Shown here: positions 36,127 through 48,812 of the stretch, one piece after another
Layout of the letters: each line of letters starts with the position of its first letter
How positions within the stretch are numbered: position 1 is the first letter of the stretch
NCBI GenBank assembly: GCA_964019155.1
Contig: OZ025243.1
Span: 15,491,788 to 15,555,787 of the forward strand
Direction of reading: 5' to 3'
DNA: 64,000 nucleotides
Source of the DNA: Osedax fenrisi
Taxonomy: Eukaryota; Annelida; Polychaeta; Sabellida; Siboglinidae
Notes under the pieces: generated by a model
Seen by the model: the letters and a program-made list of their open reading frames with translations, nothing else
What the model was told of the DNA's origin: nothing
The model's database searches: none
Translations under genes and position numbers: made by a program

Positions 36127-36874
36127 GGGGAAAGTCCCCGATTACCGCCCCCTCCTAATACCGACCCCCTCTCGTATCTCAGTAAATATAGGAGTTATCA
36201 AAAAATTATATATACATGAACTGTTAGTAATGTAATGCTAAATATGAATAAATATTTTGTTTAAAAAAATATTTAATCCTACAATTGTTATTTGATAAAA
36301 TGTATTCTGTTTTTACTTTTTAAATATTTGAATAATAACTTTTTTTAAGTCATTGTAAATACTTTATTAATTAAAAGAAACCTAATGTTGTGCATAATAT
36401 TGTAGATCAATAAAATGTTTATAAATTTTATAAAAATAATTTAATTTGAATAACTATTAGCCAATATATCTTAAGTATAGCAACCCATATGATTTTCCTA
36501 TTTCCGACCCCATGTGATTTATAATATCCAATCAAAATAGATCCGTATTTTATTTAAATTATGTTATAACTTGTTTTTGTATCATTTACATATATTTAGG
36601 ATTTATGATTCCAGTTGATTATATACATACTGATCAATAAATAAATATTAAATAATAATATACACTATTTTAATATAATGGTATTAGGCACATGTATCCG
36701 ATTACCGACTCCCCTGTTTATTCTTGTAAATATAATTATATCAAAAATTTAAAATAGCCACATTATTCATTGTCATAATATTACTCAAATTACAAAATTT
36801 CAAATAAATATAATTAATATTAAATAAGTTATTACAACTAATCATTTAGGTGTCGGTAATCGGGGACTTTCCCC
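36127..36874. mobile_element. Foldback DNA element family A, copy 4 (748 bp, internal deletion)
   Basis: Both ends are intact (GGGGAAAGTCCCCGATTACC and its complement, TA on each side). The centre has lost about 220 bp, including the paired GGGGTCGGTAATAG words, and joins CACTATTTTAATATAAT directly to GGTATTAGG. Confidence 0.9.
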
Positions 36875-37204
36875 TAATTAAAATATATTATATATTTAGT
36901 ATATTATAAGTTGTATTATAAAGTTGGTTATATATAAACTTTATTTATTTATATATCAAATGTATTTTCTTTTATTATACGCTTTCATAATAAGAATAAC
37001 TAATCCTTTATACTTAACCTACTATTATACAGGTGTTTCTCACGAAATATACAATTATTATTATAATATTATTATAATAATATGAAAGTTTGAATTATAA
37101 ATATACTATTCCATTGAATAATGATATTATAAATGCATTTATATAAAAAAATAAGTGTATAAATAAATTTGATATAACTAACTAATTAAATATATAATTA
37201 TATA
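36875..37204. other. AT-rich spacer, no gene
   Basis: Nothing beyond short AT-rich palindromes. Confidence 0.5.
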
Positions 37205-37860
37205 TATTATATTACAGTAATCCTAATATTATAACTTATCGAGAACCAAATGTTTACTATCTTAACTTCTCGACTACCTAATGTTCAATATTATAATTTC
37301 TCGACTACCTAATGTTCAATATTATAATGTCTCGACAAACTATTTTCAATACCATAACTACTCGACAACCTAATTTTCAATATTATAACTTATCGACAAT
37401 CTAATTTTCAATACTATAACTTATCGACAACCTAATTTTCAATATTATAATTTTTCGACTACTTAATTTTCAATATTATAATTACTCTACAACCTAATTT
37501 TCAATATTATAACTTATAGATAACCAAATGTTCACTATTTTAACATCTCGACTACTTAATGTTCAATATTATAACATCTCGACTACCTAATGTTTAATAT
37601 TATAACTTCTCGACTACCTAATGTTCAATATTATAATTTCTCTACTAACTATTTTCAATATTATAATTTTTCGACTACCTAATTTTCAATATTATAACTA
37701 CTCTACAACCTAATTTTCAATATTATAACTTATAGAGAACCAAATGTTCACTATTTTAATATCTCGACTAACTAATGTTCGATATTATAACTTCACGACT
37801 ACCTAATTTAATATATTATAAATTCTCGACTAACACATTTTTAATATCTGAATATCTTAT
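37205..37860. repeat. 31-bp minisatellite, about 21 units
   Basis: The consensus unit is about CTCGACTACCTAATGTTCAA plus TATTATAACTT. Variants include CTCGACAACCTAATTTTCAA and GAGAACCAAATGTTCACTAT. The last variant recurs near 37235, 37516 and 37736, about 9 and 7 units apart, so there is weak higher-order structure. No protein frame spans it. Confidence 0.9.
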
Positions 37861-40124
37861 GAATCAAGTGATGAGAAACTTAAATATGAAATGAATTATT
37901 TGATATCAGTATATTTGTATTAATAGTTTTAAATTATTTAATTGTAAGCGAATAATTATTAAAAATGAATAAATAATTAGTAATCGAATCGAATACTTAT
38001 TTTGCTATTTATTTACATCTCTAATTCAAAAAGCTACTTATTTAAGCTTTAATTTTCCGCAGGGTATAAGTGTCCATCTAATATATCATTTACCATAAAT
38101 GAATTTATAAATAGATGTCGACATAACCCATATATGTTATTCTATATTTGCCTTAGTAAAATATATCTAAATGCCCTATAATACTTTTTTTTTGGTAGCT
38201 GCCCTGCAACCTAGAATGAATAGTGATATATATATATATTAGCATATTTCATTAATCTACAATTATTTTATAATAATAATCATTATACAGGAGCGGTGTT
38301 ATATAATATAGCAACCCAGCTGAGAAAAATGATCCAGAATATCACGTGACTACAAAAGCGAAGATATTTAACTAAATACACATACGAATCACTTCACATT
38401 TACATATAACTAATATTTACCCTATATATATATAGGTATAAATCTACATATATTTGATATATATCAAATACTAATTATGCCGTAGAAGAAAGTAATACAT
38501 AAATATATAAAGTAGAATTTCTACTCGAACAGAGTTTTTAATTATATTAGTTTAAAAGAAATAAATTAATATTTTATAATTCTGCAGAATTCATGAAGTG
38601 ACAGAAGTTATTAATTTTAGATTTTAAGTTTAATACAATACTATGTTATTACAATATGCTATTGTAATTACCTCTATGTGTAATTTTATTAACAAACAGT
38701 ATGCTAATACCAAAGGGCTTTGCTAATAGTATGTATTGTCAGGTACTTATTGAATGAACTGGGAATGAAATTTTAGGCGGGTGTTGGACGCGCTAAGTAA
38801 CGACTAACATATAACATCTATATCGATATATTATAATATCTGTAAATAAATACACACATGTGTAAATAAAGCTTTCTTTATACATATGATGTATATATAT
38901 GCGTTATATATAGATATTTCCAATGAAACGATTGCAGGACATGTAAATTATATTCAAGATCATGAGATTGACAAATTCTTCGCGATAAAAACAAGTAATT
39001 CGGTATAGGCTATTTACATTCAGTGATTAGTTATTCCTTTAATTCACACTGCGTGCGTCGCCGAGCTCTCACCATTTAAGTAATTTACATGTATAAGGAT
39101 ACGCAACACAATAGTCTATTTAAAGTGACACGCACAGAAATATATTCATAGCATCAGGTTAATTGTTATTGTATTATGTGTACAGTACATATACACACAA
39201 TGAAATAATGTCATATTTATAATATACATTATATTATATATATTATATATATATATATATAAAGATATAATAAACAAATATTAGGTATTTATTACCTATT
39301 TTTTTAAGGTATTTCTATAGAATTTGTATATTTATGATCATTACTAATTACAAATATGATGTTATTTCACTCTTAATACATATGTACTTATATAATGCAA
39401 ATATAATTAATAACAACTATATAGTTTTTATGGAAAAATTGATTATGCGTGCACGGTATGGCTGTAACATTTCAAATCTCAAATATCAAATCTCAAATCT
39501 TTTTTTTTCGGTTCGGTCAAATCTCTAATTTTCGGGTATTTGGAAAGATTTGATGGTCTAAAATCTTTATTTTTAATTTAGCTTAGGTTCGGGTATCACT
39601 TCGGGTATCGGTTCATGTATCGGTTCGGGTATCGGTTCGATATATACAATTAATTAGTAAGTTGCCAACTTACTATTTTTAAATTTGTATAATTGTTATT
39701 AATTATTAATACATATTTAATAATATAGGTGGCATAACTGTTCATCAAACTATATTTAGCCACTTATATTATAAATATTTATAAATATAGAATTTTAATC
39801 AGGATAATTTGTTTGAATTATTAATTACAAATTAAATACAAATAAATGCACCTGTTACTATCACAATCTCATCAGAAGATGACTAAATGGTTTATCGATC
39901 GGAATTAGATATGTATTACAGATTATTCACTATATATATATATAGCAACATATTATTTTCTAAAACCGTGTAATTCTATATTTTTGAAAAATACATTTTA
40001 ATAATTGAAATCCGATTTCTTACATACTTATGTTTTAAAATAATATTTAATATAATATTATAATTGATTACATTATTAATTTATCCCACTATTAACGTTT
40101 TATCTATAAAAGTTACGGATAAAA
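37861..40124. other. AT-rich spacer, no supported gene
   Basis: Contains (AT)n at 39239-39260. At 39465-39515 it has ATTTCAAATCTCAAATATC-type repeats, and at 39585-39640 a short tandem GGTTCGGGTATC. A balanced patch at 38740-39170 has no frame or motif. Confidence 0.5.
39585..39642. repeat. Short tandem repeat GGTTCGGGTATC
   Basis: About four to five imperfect 12-bp units (GTTCGGGTATCACTTCGGGT, ATCGGTTCATGTATCGGTTC). Similar Glu/Gly-free simple sequence appears at 44145-44290. Confidence 0.8.
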
Positions 40125-40310
40125 TGAACTTTATTACGATCAACGGACATCGATCGTAAAGTTAACTTGATTTTATTAAATTTTGCACACGATTAAATTT
40201 ACTATCGACTGACATCTGTATATATATAATACAATATAATAAAGTGCACTTAATGATCGACGTAAATCGATGTCCGTCGAATTTGTCCGTTGATCATCAA
40301 TTTCCTTGTA
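40125..40310. mobile_element. Family G inverted-repeat fragment
   Basis: GAACTTTATTACGATCAACG then GACATCGATCGTAAAGTTAA on the left, and TCGATGTCCGTCGAATTTGT then CCGTTGATCATCA on the right. These are the same words as at 35449-35805, rearranged. Confidence 0.5.
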
Positions 40311-40658
40311 CCAAAGTTACCATACATATATATTAATAATTATTATAATATTTAACATATAATATATGATTATCATAATGATATAATAATTATATATATA
40401 TAATTTATAATAACTTTATATGAATGCGGACATTTTTAAAGGTGACAAAATCTATTATAATAATTATTGATTGAAAATTATTTTCAAAATGGTAATATTA
40501 GATTAAATCTATTAAAACGTATATACAGAATATAAAAAAGTAATTTGTTAACTAATAATATTCAATATCAACTTAATAAATGATTTATTTAATGCTTGAC
40601 TTAATACTTATAAATATATGATAACAATTAATATACATATATAATTATTATGGATTAT

Positions 40659-41023
40659 GGTCAAAAGCTTCACGAATTGAACACCCGCAAACTTGTTTAT
40701 TCGAATTAGTGATTTTATAATAGCTTATGATTGGCCATTATAATTAGCGTATGTCTATTTATAGACTATCATACATGCAACGGCTTATCATTACCATATA
40801 TTTATATGTGTGTGTTTTATAGGCTCACTCGGGATGTAATGCAGCTAAAAAACCTAGCAATATTAAAACTAAACCCAACCAAACCAAACCAAACAAGCGA
40901 AAATAAATAAAACTAAAAATATTAATATTTGTACAAACAATCATACGCTATTATAAATTCACTTATTCGAATAAACAATTTTGCGGGAGTTCAAATCGCG
41001 CATCAATCTCGAAGCTTTTGACC
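40659..41023. mobile_element. Inverted-repeat element (GGTCAAAAGCTTC ends), 365 bp
   Basis: The left end GGTCAAAAGCTTC..GAATTGAACACCCGCAAACTTG..TTTATTCGAATTAGTGA matches the complement of the right end over about 60 positions with several differences and a small indel. The interior includes CAACCAAACCAAACCAAAC near 40880. No frame; target duplication unclear. Confidence 0.7.
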
Positions 41024-41060
41024 AGGTACCAATATTATGATTAATATCATATTCGTCATC

Positions 41061-41375
41061 AGTTGGAAATATTATCGTAGTAGTTTTAAAGTGTCCAGTC
41101 AATACTTAGATGGGTTCACAAAATTAATTTATAGCGAATTTTTGACTTAAAAATTATAATAAACTATAACTAGTATTATAAAATAATTATCTAAACATTA
41201 TTTATACTATAAATTTATACTATTACTATTTAGTATAGTACTCATATTTAATTATTTTATAATACTAATTATAGTTTATTATTATTGTTAAGTCATAAAT
41301 GCGCTATAAATTAATTTTGTGTACCCACCTAAGCATTGACTGGACACTAAAACTATTACGATATTATTTCCAACT
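41061..41375. mobile_element. Long foldback element, arms about 150 bp
   Basis: Starts AGTTGGAAATATTATCGTAG and ends with the complement (ATATTATTTCCAACT). The arms stay complementary almost to the centre: GTGTCCAGTCAAT, CACAAAATTAATTTATAGCG and ATAATAAACTATAA are all mirrored. A transcript would fold into one long hairpin. It lies only about 40 bp from the previous element. Confidence 0.85.
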
Positions 41376-41587
41376 TGATAAATAATTTCTTTAATGCTTG
41401 ATATACATACATAATGATATTTTTGAACGTATTATATTTGTATAATAACAATTTATATAAATATATAATATTATTAATATACATACTATATTGTGTAAAT
41501 TAGTAAATGGTATTTACTATATTACTTGTAAGCTATAAATAATTTTAGATAATTATTTGATTATAATTTAATTTTAAATAAGATAAT

Positions 41588-41690
41588 TCGGATCAAGATA
41601 ACTTTACGATCAAGGGACAAATTCGACGGAAATCGATGTCCGTAGATTTTTCACTTAGATTTTTCACTGTCCGATGATTTAATAACTTAT
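41588..41690. mobile_element. Family G fragment
   Basis: ACTTTACGATCAAGGGACAA then ATTCGACGGAAATCGATGTC then CGTAG, a single-ended remnant followed by a small duplication of GATTTTTCACTTA. Confidence 0.5.
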
Positions 41691-42189
41691 AGTTTACTAA
41701 ATTTTTAGTATTAATTGGATTTAATTATTATTTTGTTTATATACTATATACTATGAATAACCGTCGCCCATCTAAATATTAGCTTGTTATAATACGGAGA
41801 GTAGTGCATTTGTAAAGTTGGTATCAACATGTCGATTGATATGTATATCATATACCATATGGGTAACTAAATAAAATTTATTTAATAAATATGTTGTACT
41901 ATGATTACATCATAATCAAGAGTTGTTTTCATTATTAATCTAATCAGTTGTATGCATAAATTAATGTATGAATAATCTTGTTCAATAAGTAATTCTATTT
42001 ATAAACCCAGTTTAACTTATCTATCTTAATACATTGATATAATTGTCTAAATGCAATTTTCAGTACCCTGTTGGAGCAATAAAGAGAAACTGGTGAGATG
42101 TTATCACATAAGTGACGTCAACTGGGTCTCCAATAAAGACCTATATACAACAACTTATGGACGCTATAGATATACATGTTTGATAATCT

Positions 42190-42262
42190 AATACATGTGA
42201 TAAATGTCAGAGGAAATCGGAGAATGCAGGTCATGGAATGCCGAAAAGGATCGACCTGGTAA
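42190..42262 (+). pseudogene. 3'-end remnant of a LINE
   Basis: The reading ECRKGSTW then stop, followed by GGTAAGGTAAAG, parallels CRAISTW then stop and GGTAAGGTAAGG at 9495-9520. The preceding bases are too short and decayed to confirm the RT domain. Confidence 0.4.
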
Positions 42263-42269
42263 GGTAAAG

Positions 42270-44140
42270 TTAGTGTTATGTATATAAATATATATAATTA
42301 TCAATTAATTTCGTATTACAAAATCTATATCTCACCACCACCACCTATTCTACTACAGCTAAATAAATGTAGATCTATGTTTTTTAGTTGGTTATCTTCA
42401 TATTACTATTTAATCTTATATATTTATTATAATAATTAATATCTACTATTTTTTTAATTATCTTTTATCTACTTTTATTTTGCATAGCTCATTCGGTTAA
42501 TATATGAAAAATATATTCATTAATATCAGCCATTATTATATAGTTGAAAACTATATGTTTAATATCAATAAGCGGATGTCTGAACACCAGTAAACTACTC
42601 TGACATGGTTACGGAGAGGCAACCTGAGATGATTTGTTGTTGAAGATAGTGAGAAAATTCCCCCTACGATTCATGATTCACAGGATAAAATGTAAGTAAG
42701 AGTTGAACATATATAATCCAGTGAACTTGATAAATATTACCTTGGAATCATTTACCCGTTTGCGCTACTAAATTATATAATGTTAATGTTAATTATATAA
42801 TGTTAATTAGATATTAATTTATGTTATGTATATAAAGTTTAAACCCTATAATCCAGTGAAATTGATAAATATATTCGATTAATATATAAATAAAAACATA
42901 AATAATATAATACATACTTTAATTTTTCCTCTATTTTTACTTTTACTTTTCACTTTCGATGAAAATCCAATATTAAATATAATTATTAAATTATTTATAA
43001 AATAATTGTTTTTTTATTTAATCAATAATTATTGTGAATTTGATCAAATATAAATATAATCTAACATACAAATAAGAATATAACAAAAAGTATACTGGAT
43101 TTTGATAATACAACAAATACAAACTTTTTCTGAATCAATTAAATACAAATACAAATATTTATGTATACTTGTAAATACAAACAAAAATAAACTTTGAAAT
43201 ACAAATAAAGCAAATCTGATTTTTCAAATATAATTAAAAATATACAAAATCTGATTTTGATAATTATTAAAATACTAATGATAAATTATTCATGTGTAAT
43301 GTCGTATTCAAATCGAAATACTCTAGAAAATACAAATATATTTCTGTTTAATAATTCAAATACCTGTAAATCTAATTTTAATAATTATTAAATTTCAAAT
43401 CATAATTTCAGTTTGGATGAAGTTTTTTCATGATTAATACTTTTTTTCAATTATAAAATATGGTTTTTCAATTTATTATTTAAAAAATCATAACATACAA
43501 TAGTAGCTCATACATATTGTTAGTGTTGTGAGTTAATAAAAAACATGTTCTAAATATAGTTATTAAATAAAGAATAAAAAACAGAAAAAAAACAAAAATT
43601 TATATGTTATCTTCTCAAATAATTATTATCAAAGAATGATTATTTAATATATGTATACAAATATAATATTATTATAATAATAAAGTAACTTTAGATTTAT
43701 TTTATGTTTTGATATAAAAATTGTATAATAATTGAAAAATAAATGATTAAATAAATGTATAAAATAAATTTAAAATATAATATTATTATTATAATAATAA
43801 AGTAAAATTAGATTTCTTTTATGTTTTGATATAATAAATCATATAATATTATATTTAATACTATATTAAAAAAACTATAAACTTTCTTATTCCTTTTATA
43901 TAAATTATATATTTATTTAACTTTATTATATTAATAATTATATTTAATATTACTAATATTATATTTTTTAATTTATTAAATATATTAAATAATCATTCAT
44001 TTTTAATTATTATACAATTTGTTATATCAAAACATAAAAGAAATCTAATTTCACTTTATTATTTATGATAATTTATTATTTAATAATTATGAAAGTTCAT
44101 ACAGTTTTTATAATATTAATTATATACAAATACTAGCGTT
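42270..44140. other. AT-rich spacer, no gene
   Basis: No supported gene. A stretch around 43660-44045 is imperfectly palindromic: AGATTTATTTTATGTTTTGA..ATAATTG is repeated directly at 43690 and 43810 and inverted at 44020-44045. Confidence 0.5.
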
Positions 44141-44144
44141 GTCA

Positions 44145-44300
44145 TTCGGACCCGGACTTCGGACCCGGTTTCGGACTTTAGGTCATTGATACCGGACTGA
44201 TACAGTATAATTGATGATATATCGGACTCGGACCGGACTCGGACCGGAATTTAATATTTAACTCGGACTATTTCGGACTTTAAATATTAGATTCGTATTA
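44145..44300. repeat. CGGACTCGGACCGGA-type simple repeat
   Basis: Dispersed units of CGGACCCGGACTT, CGGACTCGGACCGGAC and TTTCGGACTTTA. No frame. Confidence 0.7.
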
Positions 44301-44382
44301 TTTCGGATTTTTATTATTGGATATCTAAAATACATTCCAATGTTTACCTTTGGGATTATATTTATTCGCGCCATTTTCAACC

Positions 44383-44500
44383 AACATAGCGGTTCTGTGT
44401 ATGTATCCGCGACACTATTACTCAGATTAGCGTCCCTTTGTGTGAATAGGCGCCAATTTCAATCAAACTACCCCGCCCTTCGTATGTATCCGCGACACTT
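44383..44500. repeat. Direct repeat of GTATGTATCCGCGACACT
   Basis: Two copies of the 18-mer about 85 bp apart in a GC-richer patch. A third shortened echo (GCGCCA) is nearby. Function unknown. Confidence 0.6.
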
Positions 44501-44787
44501 TTAATCCACATTGCATCATTTTAAAACATTTTCATTGCACAGAAGTTTTAATAATAATTGATCATATATAATAAATATACCATTTGAGGATCATTATTGC
44601 TAATAATTAATTTTGAAATTATTATTTAAAAAAATAGCATTTTATAAATTTATTTTTTATGAAAGATCATAAATCACTAAAATCCAGTACTAAAATTATA
44701 GATATTAAAACCTGATATTTTTTTCAACTATTTGATACTCACAAATATCTCCAAAACCCGAACCAGTTTACATCACTATACGATACT

Positions 44788-45012
44788 TATGCTGCTGTCA
44801 AACAATGCGGATACAATTATCAAACGATACTGATACTGATACAATTATCAAACGATACTGATACTGATACTGATACTGATACAGCTGTCAAACGATACTG
44901 ATACGATACTGATACAGCTGTCGAATGATACTGATACGATACTGATACAGTTTCGAACGATACTGATACGATACTGATACAGCTGTTGAATGATACTGAT
45001 ACGATACTGAGA
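44788..45012. repeat. GATACTGATACGATAC minisatellite
   Basis: Tandem (CGATACTGATAC) units with a longer period marked by CAGCTGTCAAACGATACTGA or CAGCTGTTGAATGATAC. The 65-codon minus frame across it is repeat-derived. Confidence 0.9.
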
Positions 45013-45840
45013 CTTACCTTTTAGAAAATTTGACAACACTAACAAATACCATTATATTATACATAGATTGTGATAAAATCTCATTTTTGTCTATAAAATT
45101 AAATAATATAGAAATACTCATATATTGTGTGTTATATTGTAACAAAATAATTATAATTTTTATACTAAGGTATATGACAATATGATTTAATGATGATGCT
45201 AATAATACAGATAGAATATTATTCGAATTAATAATGATTATTCATATAATATTTATTATTTTATTATTAGTTTATTATTTAACAACAATTTATCTACTTT
45301 ATTTAAATAATTTTATTTTTGTAAAAGAATATTGGGTATTAAAAACGAATTTTTTTTTATAAACAAACATTAATAAATAATTCGTTTTTAACAATACTAA
45401 ATATTATTATAATAATTAACTATGCTATTGTATATACATTATATTATAATACATATTAAAATATGTACATTTTATTTACAAATATTTATAAATTATTGAT
45501 ATTTTTTATATGAACCATAATTTTATTAATTCATACAATTTTCATTATTAATATTATAATCATAATATATTATCTATTATCTATTTTTAAATAATAATAT
45601 ATTTTATGGTTTCTCGATTTTCTCGATTTTAACTGGTATTACAGGGAAAAAATGGAAAAAACTCCATGTATATTTATGGTAAAAACCAATGATACTATAT
45701 AAAATTCATTTTTATAAGTTTTATACTTATATCTTGTGATATTTATTTATTTAAATATATATAAATATATGAAAAAAGAAATATTTTATTGTATATATAT
45801 TAATAATATTATATTAAAATAAATGTTCATATATCAAAAA

Positions 45841-45887
<47 letters not shown>

Positions 45888-46839
45888 ATACAAATATTAT
45901 TTTATGATAATATATTGTGCATATTTATATAATAATAATAATAATTTAATTTCCTATAGTTAACTCAGCTCAGAGAACATTATTAAGGTGGACAATTTGA
46001 GTCGTTCCAGTAGATATGGTTTTTATTTATTACACATCCAATATTTATTAATATTATATATATATTAATTTCATTATGTATACAAATATGTATTCTGATA
46101 TTAAAATTCATTGAATATAGATTTAATTATACATACTTTTTTTTATATAAATAACTGATTTATAAAGAATGTGACACATATTAATTTGATAAATTTAACA
46201 TGAATAGAAATAATTAAATTAAATTATATATAATTATATTTTATAACAAATATATTTAACATTTATTCAACAGTTTCTCAAAATTTACAATATATATTTG
46301 TATATATTTATATATTTGAAATTAATAATTTGTATTACATTATTATTCGATGATAAAAATGTTCTATAGTTAACTCAAATCGATTCAGAGAACATCAACC
46401 TGGCTAATACATGTCCTGCTCGTAAACAAGGTTTTTAATTTAAAATATTAAAATCATTTAATATGCATATATATTATATACAATGTATATACAAATTTAT
46501 ATTATACATATATATTAGGATATTAAAATAAATTTAATTATAATTGAATTATATGTATTTTTTTATAAATAATTAATTGATAAATAATGTAATTACTTTG
46601 ATAAATTTAACATGAATAGAAATAATTAAATTATATATTTACTAGAATAAATCATATATTATAATATACATGTAGTTTAATAACAGTTTAATTATAATAT
46701 ATAAATTCATTTATTTATAAAAAATATTTGATAAAATTATTTCTCAAAATATACAATATATATATATATAAATTAAAATTAAATTATTATTATATGTCTA
46801 TATAATGTGTGCATATATACATATAAATATAGTTATATA
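45013..46839. other. Very AT-rich spacer with recurring AGCTCAGAGAACAT words
   Basis: No gene. Around 45955-46020, 46370-46440, 47325-47405 and 47745-47820 a loosely conserved block recurs (TATAGTTAACTCAxxxCAGA, GAACATCAACCTG, GTGGTTTTTA), spaced about 400 bp where no other element intervenes. It suggests a decayed long tandem repeat. Confidence 0.45.
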
Positions 46840-46846
46840 CTACTAA

Positions 46847-47300
46847 CAAAGATTTTGCGAAGCAAAGATATAACACACCCTATGCATGCAACGTAATTTA
46901 GTAATAGCCCCAACCGCTGCTAGCAGTAGTATCGAAATCACTGAAATAGATTTAGGTTCGGCTCTGTTTGCATACAACAATGTTTTCATTGCTCTATTAA
47001 ATTACATGCAATATAAATTAGCTTTTACTCACTAAATATATACTTATAGCATTTAAAACATACATATCATATTTGTTTGTTATATATTAGTAATGAACAC
47101 TTAGTTATCATCATATAAATATTAATTTAAAGCATATTATTTAACATTTTAAAAGTGTATAGTTAAATACGAATTTACATTATAAACAACACATAGTTCC
47201 TAAAAGTAACCCGCTATAGGTGGCACCAGGGTATTTTGTATACAAATTCGAATTACACGATTTCGCATAAGTGTTATATCTTTCCTTCGGAAAATCTTTG
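46847..47300 (+). mobile_element. 454-bp element with 7-bp TSD, copy 1
   Basis: Ends CAAAGATTTTGCGAAGCAAA and TTTCCTTCGGAAAATCTTTG. Flanked by CTACTAA on both sides (46840-46846 and 47301-47307), a 7-bp target duplication. Each end holds a mini-hairpin (TTTGC-GAA-GCAAA on the left, TTTCC-GAA-GGAAA on the right strand complement). The interior contains CGCTGCTAGCAGTAGTATCG and no open frame. Non-autonomous; the superfamily is not assigned. Confidence 0.88.
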
Positions 47301-47894
47301 CTACTAATGAATTAATTGTCTACAGTTAGATCGGTTCAGAGATCATCAACCTGTACTGCAGATCCTGCAGATGAGCTAATTCATGTTCCTCTTGTAAAAG
47401 TGGTTTTTACTTACTCATGCAATATTAAGATTAAAATATATTATATTTATTTAAAATATAAATATGTAATCTGATATACATTTCATTTAAATATACACTT
47501 TTATAGTATATATTTAAATACTTTAAATTAATTATAAATAACTTATTTATACATAATGTGAAATATAGGTACATTTTATAAATTTAACATTAATAGAAAT
47601 AATTAAATTATACCCCTAAATAAATATATTTTAACAAATAATTTCTAAAAATGTATTATAAATATATTTTCAATTAATAATTTTTATTAAATAATTATTA
47701 TATTATAATAATGTTTGAATATTTATATAATAATTTTAATTTCCTATAGCTAATTCAAACCGATTCAGAAAACATCAACCTGGGCTAACCTATGAGATTC
47801 TCATAAAAATGGTTTTTACTTAACATACAATATTAAAATATGTTCAATTTATTAAATATACAAATATATATTAATTATTTTCCTAGTATAAATC

Positions 47895-47932
<38 letters not shown>

Positions 47933-47965
47933 GAATATAGTTTATTTACATTTTAATTTTATATA

Positions 47966-48812
47966 CAGTAAAAGCCGCTTGTATCGACAGCCACATGTAT
48001 CGATATATCGGTTCTAACGACAATTTCAAATATATTTGTTGGAATTTCCATCTAATACATGTTACAGAATATCGCGTGTATCGACAATCGGCTGTATCAA
48101 CAAATCGGCTGTATCGACAACATTTTACTATACAATTTAGAAATTTTCATCACGTGTATCGACATTATGAAAATAGTACACATCTTTACCATACATACTA
48201 TAGTATGTATGATATAGAGTTGAGCATATTAATAAAATATGGACTATAGTACATATATATATGTATATTATCAAATAAGGATGATATGAAGAATTAATCT
48301 TTCTATTATTGTAGATTCACTACACTATGCACATTATTATATATATATATATATTACCCATATACACGCATACCCATTTATATATATATATATGCATATA
48401 CCCCTATATACATATATATTAATATCATGTTTGATACTACGCAGTATTGTATACTCGTACGTAGATATTCGTATGCCAGTATTTTTGCCCATATATAGAC
48501 TCATACGAATGTCCCTACCACGCTGGGTTAATTCCATGACTTGTTATTGCTAACGCACGCTTCTCTGGAATGTGAGCGCGCGCGATATTACGTAATCGAA
48601 GTCGTTCGCATTAATAGTATTAACTTAATACACAATTAACGATATAATAGAAATTAAGGATAGCATATATGTGATATTTGATAATACAAGTACATATTCT
48701 ATTAAGTGGGCGTAATTTAAAATTAGCCACGCCTTCATCATATGTAACGACAATCGGATGTATCGACATATTTTTGGATCTCCTGGGATGTCGATACAAG
48801 CGGCTTTTACTG
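47966..48812. mobile_element. pogo/Tigger-like non-autonomous element (847 bp)
   Basis: Perfect inverted ends CAGTAAAAGCCGCTTGTATC then GACA, flanked by TA. CAGTA termini with TA duplications are typical of pogo/Tigger elements. The subterminal motif TGTATCGACA is repeated several times at 47985-48155 and again near the right end at 48750-48795. No transposase frame remains; the 84-codon plus frame is repeat-derived. Confidence 0.88.

Noticed and set aside
37205..37860. CRISPR-like regular repeats
   Set aside because: Units are contiguous 31-bp tandem copies with no unique spacers, in eukaryotic DNA with no cas genes.
44848..45045. 65-codon minus-strand frame (Ser/Ile/Val repeats)
   Set aside because: It is a translation of the GATACTGATAC minisatellite.
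47995..48249. 84-codon plus-strand frame
   Set aside because: It is built from the TGTATCGACA repeats of the pogo-like element; no transposase motif.
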